Assembly: GCF_001550095.1 (NCBI RefSeq)
Contig: NZ_LRUC01000045.1
Location: 1-64,000 of the forward strand
DNA length: 64,000 nt
Source of the DNA: Celeribacter ethanolicus
Lineage (GTDB): Bacteria; Pseudomonadota; Alphaproteobacteria; Rhodobacterales; Rhodobacteraceae
Reading direction: 5' to 3'
Positions 9,807-17,677 of the stretch are shown in pieces. A program made the position numbers and the translations under genes. How positions within the stretch are numbered: position 1 is the stretch's first letter; each line of letters opens with the position of its first letter. Under the pieces are notes generated by a model. That model did no database searches. It worked only from the letters and a program-made list of their open reading frames with translations, and was not told the DNA's origin.

Positions 9807-10292
9807 ATGGCTGTCGATATCTTTCTCATTCTCGACAAAATTAAAGGCGAATCCGTGGACGCAGTGCACGCGGGCTCGATTGATGTGACCGCATGGTCCT
9901 GGGGCATGTCCCAGTCCGGCACCACCCACCTCGGCCCGGGCGGCGGCTCCGGCAAGGTCAATGTGCAGGATTTGACCGTGACCAAATATGTCGACATGGC
10001 GACGCACGAACTTCTGAAGTCCTGTGCCTCCGGTCTGCATATTGCGGAAGGTGAGCTCATCGTTCGCAAGGCCGGCAGCACGCCGCTCGAATATTTCAAA
10101 ATCAAGATGACCGACATCATCATCTCGTCCTACACCACCGGCGGTTCCGGCGATGGCATGGACCGTGTGATGGAAACCGTGACGCTGAACTTCGCCAAAT
10201 ACGAAGTGACCTACGCGTCGCAAAAAGCCGACGGGTCCAAAGGTCCGGAAGGCACCGCGGGCTTCGACATCGCGAAAAACGAAGCGGTGTAA
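9807..10292 (+). CDS. hcp: T6SS inner-tube protein Hcp (TssD)
   Basis: A 161-aa Hcp of the usual size. It stacks as hexameric rings inside the TssBC sheath and is secreted on firing. It begins with the typical M-A-x-D-I-F-L-x-L-D-x-I-K-G-E-S and has the Y-x-x-x-T-L-N-F-x-K-x-x-x-x-Y strands near the C-terminus. AAGGAA about seven bases upstream is a good ribosome binding site. The gene is followed at once by an 11-bp hairpin (10315-10342). It is the only hcp in the window and has no C-terminal effector extension. Confidence 0.95.
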   Translation: MAVDIFLILDKIKGESVDAVHAGSIDVTAWSWGMSQSGTTHLGPGGGSGKVNVQDLTVTKYVDMATHELLKSCASGLHIAEGELIVRKAGSTPLEYFKIKMTDIIISSYTTGGSGDGMDRVMETVTLNFAKYEVTYASQKADGSKGPEGTAGFDIAKNEAV

Positions 10293-10314
10293 TCCCATTC
10301 GTTTGAAGATTGTC

Positions 10315-10342
10315 ATGCGCCATCCTTTACAGGGTGGCGCAT
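10315..10342 (+). promoter_or_regulatory. Hairpin between hcp and tssE
   Basis: ATGCGCCATCC (10315-10325) pairs with GGGTGGCGCAT (10332-10342) as an 11-bp stem, one G-U pair included, around a TTTACA loop, 23 bases after the hcp stop. No U-tract follows. The position suits an mRNA 3'-end stabiliser or processing site that lets Hcp be made in excess over the downstream baseplate proteins, or a partial attenuator. Confidence 0.55.
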
Positions 10343-10387
10343 CGACTTCCTGAACTGCTGACGATCCCCTTTTCAGAGCGCCCGCCC

Positions 10388-10993
10388 GTGTCACCCGCCC
10401 CATCCTCATCCCGGCGGCATCAGTCGCGCCAAATTCACGATCGGTCGCGTATCGCACTGATTGACGTGTTCCGGCTCGCCTTCGAGGAAAAGGACGCCCG
10501 CGCCGCCCATGTGGTGCATCGCGAGAGAGACAATCTCACCCTGACCTCAGAACTGTCGCAACGCTCCAACGCGCGGCGTCTCGGCGTCGATGAGGAAACG
10601 CTGCGTGCGCATGTCCGCGAACACCTGTCCATCCTGATGAACACCATTCGTCTCGACGCGACCGTCGATCTGTCGGACACGCCGCATGTGGCACGCTCAG
10701 TGGTCAATTACGGGTTCCAGGATCTCTCCAACATGTCGCGACAGGACCTGATCGCGCCCTATATTTCCCGCTCGATCCGGCAATCCCTGCTCGATCACGA
10801 GCCCCGCATCGTCAAACAGTCGCTCAACGTCAAGGTAGAAGCCATCGAAGGCGATGCCCGGCAACGTATCGCCGTTTTCGTGAGTGCCGAGCTGATCGCC
10901 GACCCGGCCGACATCGCCATCGAGTTTCAGGCTGATGTCGATCTTGGGGCCGGCAAATGCATGGTCGACAAACCGAAACGCGTCGGCTCATGA
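10388..10993 (+). CDS. tssE: T6SS baseplate protein TssE (gp25-like)
   Basis: About 201 aa, a gp25-like baseplate wedge subunit that starts sheath polymerisation. Residues ~70-185 carry the gp25 fold: L-x-x-H-V-R-E-H-L-S-I-L-M-N-T, a central N-Y-G-F-x-D-L strand, E-P-R-I-x-x-x-x-L-N-V-K-V, and a closing F-x-A-D-V-D-L strand. The start is uncertain. I use GTG 10388 because the longer frame opening at TTG 10310 runs through the hcp-proximal hairpin. The stop overlaps the tssF start by four bases (ATGA), indicating translational coupling. Confidence 0.85.
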   Translation: MSPAPSSSRRHQSRQIHDRSRIALIDVFRLAFEEKDARAAHVVHRERDNLTLTSELSQRSNARRLGVDEETLRAHVREHLSILMNTIRLDATVDLSDTPHVARSVVNYGFQDLSNMSRQDLIAPYISRSIRQSLLDHEPRIVKQSLNVKVEAIEGDARQRIAVFVSAELIADPADIAIEFQADVDLGAGKCMVDKPKRVGS

Positions 10994-12909
10994 AGGACGC
11001 GTTCAAGGCAGCTTACGAGCGCGAGCTGGCGCTCCTCAAGGAACGCGCCGCGGCCTTTGCCCTCGAAAATCCGGGGCTGGCGGAGCGTCTCGGCGGGTTG
11101 CTCGAGGAAAACCTCGATCCGTCGATTGCCGGACTTCTTGAAGGCAGCGCCTTCATGGCCGCCCGCGTCCAGCTCAACATCGACCAGCAATTCCGCACGT
11201 TCAGCCGCGAGTTGCTCGAACAGCTTTTTCCCGATGCCACCGCGCCCCTGCCCTCCGCCATGATGGTGCGCGCGGCGCTGCCCGGCAAACCCGGCGACGT
11301 CGCGGAGGGGCGTGAAATTCCCGCGGGCTCCTATCTCGACAGCTCGTTCAGCCAGGCCGAACGCCGGATCACCTGTCGCTATCGTCTCGCCGAACCGCTC
11401 ACGCTCTGGCCCTTCGCCATCCCGGAGGCGACCTATCACAGCTCCGCCACGCCGCTCAATGCGCTCGGCTGCGACACGCCCTCCGCCGATCAGAACAGCG
11501 CGGCCCGCACCGAAGCCGGTCTGGTGTTCACGCTCCGGCGTGGCGGCGGCGGACCGCTCGAAGAGCTGACCTGCGACGCCTTGCCGATCCATTTCACCGG
11601 CGCGATGCGCGAAGCCATGGCGCTTTACGAACAGGTGTTCAGCCAGCTCACCCGCATCACCCTGCGCTGGGAAGATCGCAATGGCGATCCGGTTCTGCGC
11701 CGCCTGCCGCCCGAGGTGCTGGCTCAGGTCGGTTTCGGTGGTCCCGGGCTGTTCGGCCATGACGAGTTGCTGTTCCCCGGCATCTCCACGCTTCTGGAAT
11801 ATTACGCCTTCCCGCGCAAATTCCTCGGCATGATCTTCACCGACTTGTCGCGCCATCTCGCCGGGATCAAGAGCGACAGCGTGCAGGTGATCTTCGAATT
11901 TTCCGCCGTGAACAGCTATCTGAGCACGCGGTTTTCCGAGGCGGACCTCGGTCTCTACTGCGCCCCGGCGGTCAACCTCTTTGAGGACGATGCCCAGCCC
12001 ATCGCCCTCGACAATCGCCACCATCGCTACCCGGTGGTGCCGAACCGCACCCCGGTGATGAATTACGAGGTGCACCGTGTTCTGGGCGTGCGCGCGCAAT
12101 ATGAGGGCAATCGCGAGCGGGTCGACGTGCTGCCGCTCTATGCCCTGCCCAAGGGACATTCGACCACGCGCCAGACACTGTATTACACGCTCGAACGAGA
12201 GCGGCGGCGGTTGACGAGCGAAGAGCTTCGCGCCGGCGGTGTGCGCTACCGCTACGAGGGGACGGAGACCTGGATCACGCTCTACCAGCCACCCGAGCAG
12301 GACGAAGCCAACCTCCTGTTCCTGCGCACGCTCTGTTCCAACCGGCACCTGCCTGAGATCCTGCCGATCGCCGACGCGACCTTTCATCTGCTCGACGATC
12401 GCAGCGTGCATCTCAAACCGGTGGCAGCGCCGACGAAACCGCGCGAGGCGGCGAGCGAGCTGGACCGCGAGGCCGGGCATCGCAGCCATGCGGGCGACAA
12501 TTACTGGCGCCTCATCTCGCTTCTGAACCTCAGCCAGCGCGGCTTTACCGGGCGTGACGGCAGCGGCAATATCGAGGCCCTGCGCGAGATCCTGCGGCTG
12601 TTCAGCGATGTCTCCGATCAGGTGACACAGGCCCATATCAATGCCGTCCACGAGATGAAGGTGCGCCCGATCACCCGCACGCTGCGCCGTCCCGACGGCT
12701 ATCACAGCGCGCGCGGCATCGAAATTCGCCTGACCCTCGACGAAACGGTGATTGACAGCGGCGGGATGATCACGCTCTCGGCCATTCTGGATCGGTTCTT
12801 TGCCGATTACGCCGCCGTCAACAGCTTTACCCAGCTCACGCTGCTGGATCGTACCGGCAAGCTGCACAAGACCTGGCCACCCAGGTCCGGATCGGGGCCG
12901 CTTCTGTGA
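10990..12909 (+). CDS. tssF: T6SS baseplate protein TssF
   Basis: A 639-aa TssF/VasA/ImpG baseplate wedge protein. The start at ATG 10990 overlaps the tssE stop by four bases; it gives the conserved N-terminus M-K-D-A-F-K-x-x-Y-E-R-E-L-A-L-L. Other typical parts are G-L-A-E-R-L-G, the F-P-G-I-S-T-L-L-E-Y-Y-A-F-P-x-K-F block near 265, and the later block P-x-x-N-R-x-P-V-M-N-Y-E-V. TssF forms wedges with TssG, TssE and TssK. The gene ends in a GTGA overlap with tssG, so tssEFG are coupled. Confidence 0.95.
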   Translation: MKDAFKAAYERELALLKERAAAFALENPGLAERLGGLLEENLDPSIAGLLEGSAFMAARVQLNIDQQFRTFSRELLEQLFPDATAPLPSAMMVRAALPGKPGDVAEGREIPAGSYLDSSFSQAERRITCRYRLAEPLTLWPFAIPEATYHSSATPLNALGCDTPSADQNSAARTEAGLVFTLRRGGGGPLEELTCDALPIHFTGAMREAMALYEQVFSQLTRITLRWEDRNGDPVLRRLPPEVLAQVGFGGPGLFGHDELLFPGISTLLEYYAFPRKFLGMIFTDLSRHLAGIKSDSVQVIFEFSAVNSYLSTRFSEADLGLYCAPAVNLFEDDAQPIALDNRHHRYPVVPNRTPVMNYEVHRVLGVRAQYEGNRERVDVLPLYALPKGHSTTRQTLYYTLERERRRLTSEELRAGGVRYRYEGTETWITLYQPPEQDEANLLFLRTLCSNRHLPEILPIADATFHLLDDRSVHLKPVAAPTKPREAASELDREAGHRSHAGDNYWRLISLLNLSQRGFTGRDGSGNIEALREILRLFSDVSDQVTQAHINAVHEMKVRPITRTLRRPDGYHSARGIEIRLTLDETVIDSGGMITLSAILDRFFADYAAVNSFTQLTLLDRTGKLHKTWPPRSGSGPLL

Positions 12910-13916
12910 GCACGGACACGGAAAAAGCCCGCGCCGGGCGGCGCAAGGGCTGGGGGTTTCTAACCCTCATGCGCCATCTGGAGCGGCGGGCGGGCAAGAA
13001 ACCCCGGGTCGGAGAGAACCTCCGGGTGCGCGACGAGATCGCCCAGATGGGTCAGGACCCGTTCCTGCATTTCCCCGACAGCGATCTCTCTGACGTCGAC
13101 CTCTCGGCCAATCCGCCGGTGGTGCGCCCACGCTTTCTCGGCCTCTTCGGCCCCTTCGGCCCGATGCCCTCCGCGATCACCCGCGAGGCGGCGCATTGGC
13201 AGGCCAACGGCGACGCCTCCTTTGTGCGCTTCGCCGACCTGCTCACCGCGCGGTTCCAGCAACTGTTCTACCGAAGCTGGTCGGACGCCCGCGCCATCAC
13301 CCAGTTCGATCACCCCGCGGGCGGGCGCTTTCCCGATCAGCTCCGCGCCTTTACCGGCGATGCCGGCCTGCCGCATCGCAACAGAGGCGCGGTCGATGAC
13401 ATCGTGCGGGTGCGCTACACCGCACTCGCCATGGGCCGGGTCAAAAGCCCGGTCAAACTGCGCGAGCTGCTCAAGGCGCATTTCGAATTGCCGGTGCGGG
13501 TCGAAGAGTTCGTCGCGAGTTGGCTGCCCTTTGCACCCGAGGATCTTTCCAAGCTGGGACAACAGGGCATGACCCTGGGCCAGAACCTGCGGGCGGGCCG
13601 TCGGGCACGCTCGCTGGGCGAGACACTGACGCTGCATCTCGACTGCCGCGATATGGCGCAGTTCAAAGGGTTTCTGCCCGGCCGGCCGCAGGCGCGTGAA
13701 CTTCAGGACCTCGTGACCGGCTATCTCGGGCCGTTCTTCGACGTCAACGTCGCGCTCTGGCTGCCGCAAGGCGCGATTGCGCCGGCGCAACTCGGCCAGA
13801 GCATGGAGCTTGGCTGGATGAGTGCATTGCCATTGGGCGTGCAGGCGACACCGAACATCACGAACGGGAACCGGGTGCAGGTCTGCCGCTTCCGGATCAC
13901 ACAGGATATAACTTAA
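12906..13916 (+). CDS. tssG: T6SS baseplate protein TssG
   Basis: A 336-aa TssG/VasB/ImpH protein. It starts at GTG 12906, overlapping the tssF stop by four bases. Family-like segments are G-W-G-F-L-T-L-M-R-H-L-E-R-R near the N-terminus, G-L-F-G-P-F-G-P-M-P (about 78-87), and R-P-Q-A-R-E-L-Q-D-L-V in the C-terminal half. TssG bridges two TssF copies in the baseplate wedge and contacts TssK trimers. clpV follows after 43 bases. Confidence 0.95.
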   Translation: MSTDTEKARAGRRKGWGFLTLMRHLERRAGKKPRVGENLRVRDEIAQMGQDPFLHFPDSDLSDVDLSANPPVVRPRFLGLFGPFGPMPSAITREAAHWQANGDASFVRFADLLTARFQQLFYRSWSDARAITQFDHPAGGRFPDQLRAFTGDAGLPHRNRGAVDDIVRVRYTALAMGRVKSPVKLRELLKAHFELPVRVEEFVASWLPFAPEDLSKLGQQGMTLGQNLRAGRRARSLGETLTLHLDCRDMAQFKGFLPGRPQARELQDLVTGYLGPFFDVNVALWLPQGAIAPAQLGQSMELGWMSALPLGVQATPNITNGNRVQVCRFRITQDIT

Positions 13917-13959
13917 AGGGCCGACAGGGTCCGTAAAGGGTAATAGGGGACAAGATATT

Positions 13960-16599
13960 ATGGCTGCGGAAATTCAGGTCGAAACCTATGCGGGCAAGCT
14001 CAATCGCACCGGGTATGACGCGTTTATCAAGGCGATGCGCCAGGCGCGTGGCGAAGGCCATCGCCATGTCGATCTGCTGCATTGGCTCTACCATGTGGTC
14101 TCCGATCCGAAGAGCGACATCTCGGTGATGATCGGCGAGTTCGGCCTCGACCGGGCGCGGGTTCTGACCGATCTGACCAATGCGCTGGCGAAGCTCGACA
14201 AGAACGTGACCGAGATGCCGGTGGTCTCCGAGATCATGAGCGCAACTCTGAACAACGGCTGGGTCTATGCCACGCTTTTGTTCGGTGAGGCCCAGATCCG
14301 CACCGGGCACGCGCTTGTCGCGATCCTGTCCCATGGCGAGCGCAAACGCGTGTTGCAGCGGCTCTCGCCAACACTGGGCGATCTCTCGCCCGAGCGCGTG
14401 GTGAGCGAAGGCCCGCGGGCCTGGTCGGCCTCGAACGAGGAAAACCTGCAACCGATGGACGGCTCGTCGATTGGCGCGGGCGGCACCTCCGCCGATGGGG
14501 TCGAAGGCCCCGGTGCCTCCACCGCCCTTGGCCGCTTTGCCAAGGACATGACCGCAGCGGCGGACAGCATGGACCCGATCGTGGGGCGGGACGACGAGAT
14601 TCGCCAGATCGTCGACGTGCTCCTGCGCCGTCGCCAAAACAACCCGATCCTCACCGGCGAGGCGGGGGTCGGCAAGACCGCCGTCGTGGAAGGCTTTGCC
14701 CAGAGGCTCGCCAAAGGCGATGTGCCCGACAAGCTCAAGGGCACGAAGCTGTTCGAGCTGGACATCCAGTCGATGCAGGCCGGCGCCTCCATGAAGGGTG
14801 AATTCGAGCAGCGGCTCAAATCCGTGATCGACGAGGTGCAAAACTCGCCGACCCCGATCATCCTCTTCATCGACGAGGCACATACGCTGATCGGGGCGGG
14901 CGGGAACGCCGGCACAGGCGATGCCGCCAACCTGTTGAAACCGGCCTTGGCACGCGGCACGTTGCGCACCATCGCCGCCACCACATGGTCCGAATATCGC
15001 AATTATTTCGAAAAAGACCCGGCGCTGACCCGCCGCTTCCAGCCGGTGAATGTGGACGAGCCGGATGTGGCGCGCTGTACCTATATGCTGCGCGGCATCC
15101 TAGGCCCGATGGAGGCGCACCACGGCGTGCGGATCTCCGATGAGGCGATCGTCGCCGCCGTCTCGCTGTCGCATCGCTACATCCCGGCGCGGCAATTGCC
15201 GGACAAGGCGGTGTCGCTTCTGGACACCGCCTGCGCGCGGGTTGCGGTGTCGCAGGCCGCCCTGCCCGCCCGGATCGCCGATATGCGCGAAAAACTGCGC
15301 GAGCTTGAGGCAGAGATCGCCTCGAAAACCGCCGAGCGCGAATTGGGCCAAACGGATGAAGAACGCATCCTCGAGGCCGCCGAAGAAAAACAGAAGATCG
15401 CCGACGAACTGGTCGGGATCGAAGCCGCCTATGAGGCGGAAAAGGCACTGGTCGACAGCATTCTGGAACTGCGCGCAAGCCTTGGCGCCGACGAGGCCGA
15501 AGACGTCGATCCGGCAGAGGTCCGCGCCGATCTGGCTGCCAAGCTTGCAGAACTCGAAGGCGCCAACCCCGACGAGCGTATGGTCTACGCCCATGTCGAT
15601 GCGCAATCCGTGGCCTCGGTGATTTCCGACTGGACCGGCATTCCGGCGGGCCGCATGGTGCAGGACGAGTTGGAGGCAGTTCTCACGCTGGCGGACCGGT
15701 TGAAAGAACGTGTGATCGGACAGGATCACGGGCTTCAGACCATCGCCAAACGCATCGAAACCTCGCGCGCAGGCCTGGCCAACCCGGAAAAACCCATCGG
15801 CGTGTTCATGCTCTGTGGCCCCTCGGGCGTCGGTAAAACCGAAACCGCTCTGGCACTCGCTGAGGCGCTTTACGGTGGCGAGCAGAACATCATCACCATC
15901 AACATGTCCGAATTCCAGGAGGCCCATTCCGTCTCGCTCCTGAAAGGCGCGCCTCCGGGCTATGTCGGCTATGGCGAGGGCGGGCGACTGACCGAAGCGG
16001 TGCGGCGCAAACCCTATTCCGTGGTGCTTTTGGACGAGATCGAAAAGGCCCACCCGGACATCCACGAGCTGTTCTTCCAGGTCTTCGACAAAGGCATCAT
16101 GGAGGACGGCAACGGTCGCCCGATCAATTTCAAGAACACTTTGATCCTGTTGACCTCAAATGTCGGCACCGAGGTGATCATGGAGATGGCCGAGGACGGC
16201 AACACCAAGCCGGACGTGGACGAATTGTCTGCTGCGCTGAAACCGTTCCAGCTTGATGTCTTCCCGCCCGCGCTTCTGGGTCGGATCGTGTCGATCCCCT
16301 ATTTCCCGCTGGGCAAAGAGGCGCTGGCGGACATCACCCGGCTCAAACTGCGCTCGGTCGCCAAACGCCTCAAGGCCTCGCACAATGCCGAACTGGTCTA
16401 TGGCGCGGATGTGATGGATTACATCACCGAGCAATGCCGCGACCCCGACAGCGGCGGACGGATGATCGACAATATCATCACCAACTCCATCCTGCCGGAA
16501 CTGTCGCGCCATGTGTTGGAGCGCATGGTCTCGGGCGAGGAGTTTGCGCGGGTGAATGTGACCCGGACGGAAGATGCATTTGAGTATGAGTTTGCCTGA
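13960..16599 (+). CDS. clpV: T6SS sheath-recycling AAA+ ATPase ClpV (TssH)
   Basis: An 879-aa Clp/Hsp100 ATPase that disassembles contracted TssBC sheaths. The N-terminal ~160 residues form a Clp_N-like domain for sheath binding. The first AAA+ module has Walker A G-E-A-G-V-G-K-T near 232-239 and Walker B L-F-I-D-E-A-H. A coiled middle domain (about 430-530) follows. The second module has Walker A G-P-S-G-V-G-K-T near 620-627, Walker B V-L-L-D-E-I-E-K-A-H, and a D2-small domain. Length and order match ClpV more than housekeeping ClpB. It is the last gene of the forward operon and is followed by a strong terminator. Confidence 0.95.
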   Translation: MAAEIQVETYAGKLNRTGYDAFIKAMRQARGEGHRHVDLLHWLYHVVSDPKSDISVMIGEFGLDRARVLTDLTNALAKLDKNVTEMPVVSEIMSATLNNGWVYATLLFGEAQIRTGHALVAILSHGERKRVLQRLSPTLGDLSPERVVSEGPRAWSASNEENLQPMDGSSIGAGGTSADGVEGPGASTALGRFAKDMTAAADSMDPIVGRDDEIRQIVDVLLRRRQNNPILTGEAGVGKTAVVEGFAQRLAKGDVPDKLKGTKLFELDIQSMQAGASMKGEFEQRLKSVIDEVQNSPTPIILFIDEAHTLIGAGGNAGTGDAANLLKPALARGTLRTIAATTWSEYRNYFEKDPALTRRFQPVNVDEPDVARCTYMLRGILGPMEAHHGVRISDEAIVAAVSLSHRYIPARQLPDKAVSLLDTACARVAVSQAALPARIADMREKLRELEAEIASKTAERELGQTDEERILEAAEEKQKIADELVGIEAAYEAEKALVDSILELRASLGADEAEDVDPAEVRADLAAKLAELEGANPDERMVYAHVDAQSVASVISDWTGIPAGRMVQDELEAVLTLADRLKERVIGQDHGLQTIAKRIETSRAGLANPEKPIGVFMLCGPSGVGKTETALALAEALYGGEQNIITINMSEFQEAHSVSLLKGAPPGYVGYGEGGRLTEAVRRKPYSVVLLDEIEKAHPDIHELFFQVFDKGIMEDGNGRPINFKNTLILLTSNVGTEVIMEMAEDGNTKPDVDELSAALKPFQLDVFPPALLGRIVSIPYFPLGKEALADITRLKLRSVAKRLKASHNAELVYGADVMDYITEQCRDPDSGGRMIDNIITNSILPELSRHVLERMVSGEEFARVNVTRTEDAFEYEFA

Positions 16600-16632
16600 G
16601 GCCTGGAAGCTAAGGCGACGCCCACAATGACA

Positions 16633-16657
16633 AAAACCCCCGCATCGCGGGGGTTTT
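16633..16657. terminator. Rho-independent terminator after clpV
   Basis: CCCCCGC (16637-16643) and GCGGGGG (16647-16653) form a 7-bp stem with an ATC loop, flanked by AAAA and TTTT so it works in both directions. It separates clpV from the convergent gene at 16696. Confidence 0.9.
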
Positions 16658-16695
16658 ATACCATCAGGGCCACCTGAGCGCAGATGAAGGTCCCG

Positions 16696-17538
16696 TTACG
16701 CCAGATCGTTTTCCGCCAGACACTGCTGAAGCATCGCTTCGAGCGTGCGGAGCTGGGTTTTCAACTCGGCGAATTTGCGACGGAACTGAAGTTTCAGCGT
16801 GAAAGTGCGCGTGTCGATGGAGACCTTTTCGTCGAAATAGGCATCCATGCTCTTGTTCAGGTTCTGATCATAGGTCTGAAGCGCGACAAGCCCCTTCACC
16901 CCGTTCATCACTTTGCCAAGCCCGGCGCCCCATGACGCATCGCCCTCTTCGGCAGCTTTGGCAATCAGATCGGCGGTGCCGATGATCTGGTCGCGGGCAT
17001 AGCCCATGGCCATATTCTGTGTCTCGGACTGCGCCTGTTGCGGTCCGTTGACCGCGATCTCGCCCGCGCCCAGGAAAGACCCGCCGATGAATTTCCCGGC
17101 CTGCCCCGCCGCCGAGTTGGTCGGAAGCGCGGAGACACCGGTTTTGGCAAAGCTCGTCAGAGCCTGGGACGTGGATTTCTGCCCGGCATGCCATTCCGCC
17201 GCCGTACCGGAAATCTGGATCGCGTTCACCCCTTGCGAGGCCACGGTCGCCGCCTGTTTCATGCCCACGATCTCAAGCACATTGGCGCCGACATCGAGAA
17301 AGGCGACACAACTGTCCTTGATGATCGAGGCCCAGAAAATGCCCTTGTTGGCAAAGCTCTGTTGATCGAGCGCACGCAATTGAGCCTCGAAATGTTGTTC
17401 GGCGGCAGAGATCGTGCGCTGGAGATTGGCGATTTTCGAAGAAATATCGCGACAGGACTGCGGCCGCAGGACGTTTCCGGCATGATTGATCTGACTGGCA
17501 ACCGGGGTCGACCCGGGTTGAATACTGGCACCTGACAT
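16696..17538 (-). CDS. Orphan 280-aa protein in the T6SS locus
   Basis: I do not recognise this protein. It has no signal peptide. The N-terminal (about 30-65) and C-terminal (about 225-280) parts are charged helices that could be coiled coils. The middle (about 75-210) is rich in Ala and Gly, with moderately hydrophobic stretches and a glycine-spaced run G-K-F-I-G-G-S-F-L-G-A-G. Such a centre could insert into membranes or pack as a helical bundle. It is convergent with clpV, separated by a terminator, and has its own candidate promoter, so it is not a structural operon member by arrangement. An effector, a chaperone or an accessory protein are all possible. Confidence 0.6.
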   Translation of the reverse strand: MSGASIQPGSTPVASQINHAGNVLRPQSCRDISSKIANLQRTISAAEQHFEAQLRALDQQSFANKGIFWASIIKDSCVAFLDVGANVLEIVGMKQAATVASQGVNAIQISGTAAEWHAGQKSTSQALTSFAKTGVSALPTNSAAGQAGKFIGGSFLGAGEIAVNGPQQAQSETQNMAMGYARDQIIGTADLIAKAAEEGDASWGAGLGKVMNGVKGLVALQTYDQNLNKSMDAYFDEKVSIDTRTFTLKLQFRRKFAELKTQLRTLEAMLQQCLAENDLA

Positions 17539-17570
17539 CTTGAGAATCCCACTGGCAAAAATTTGTTTTC

Positions 17571-17599
17571 ATAGAGGACGTTATCGGCTCATCTGTCAA
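17571..17599 (-). promoter_or_regulatory. Possible promoter for the orphan gene
   Basis: On the minus strand a perfect TTGACA (17594-17599) is followed after 17 bases by CTCTAT (17571-17576). The start codon of the orphan gene is 33 bases further on. The -10 is weak. Confidence 0.3.
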
Positions 17600-17677
17600 C
17601 CGGCTCCACGCCCTCCGAACACGCCGCAAACCGCTTGAGCGAAACTTCGCACAGCTCGCTTCGGAAACGGGCCGCTC

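Noticed and set aside
10310-10387. N-terminal extension of tssE to TTG 10310
   Set aside because: It would run through the 11-bp hairpin after hcp and adds residues not expected for gp25-like proteins.
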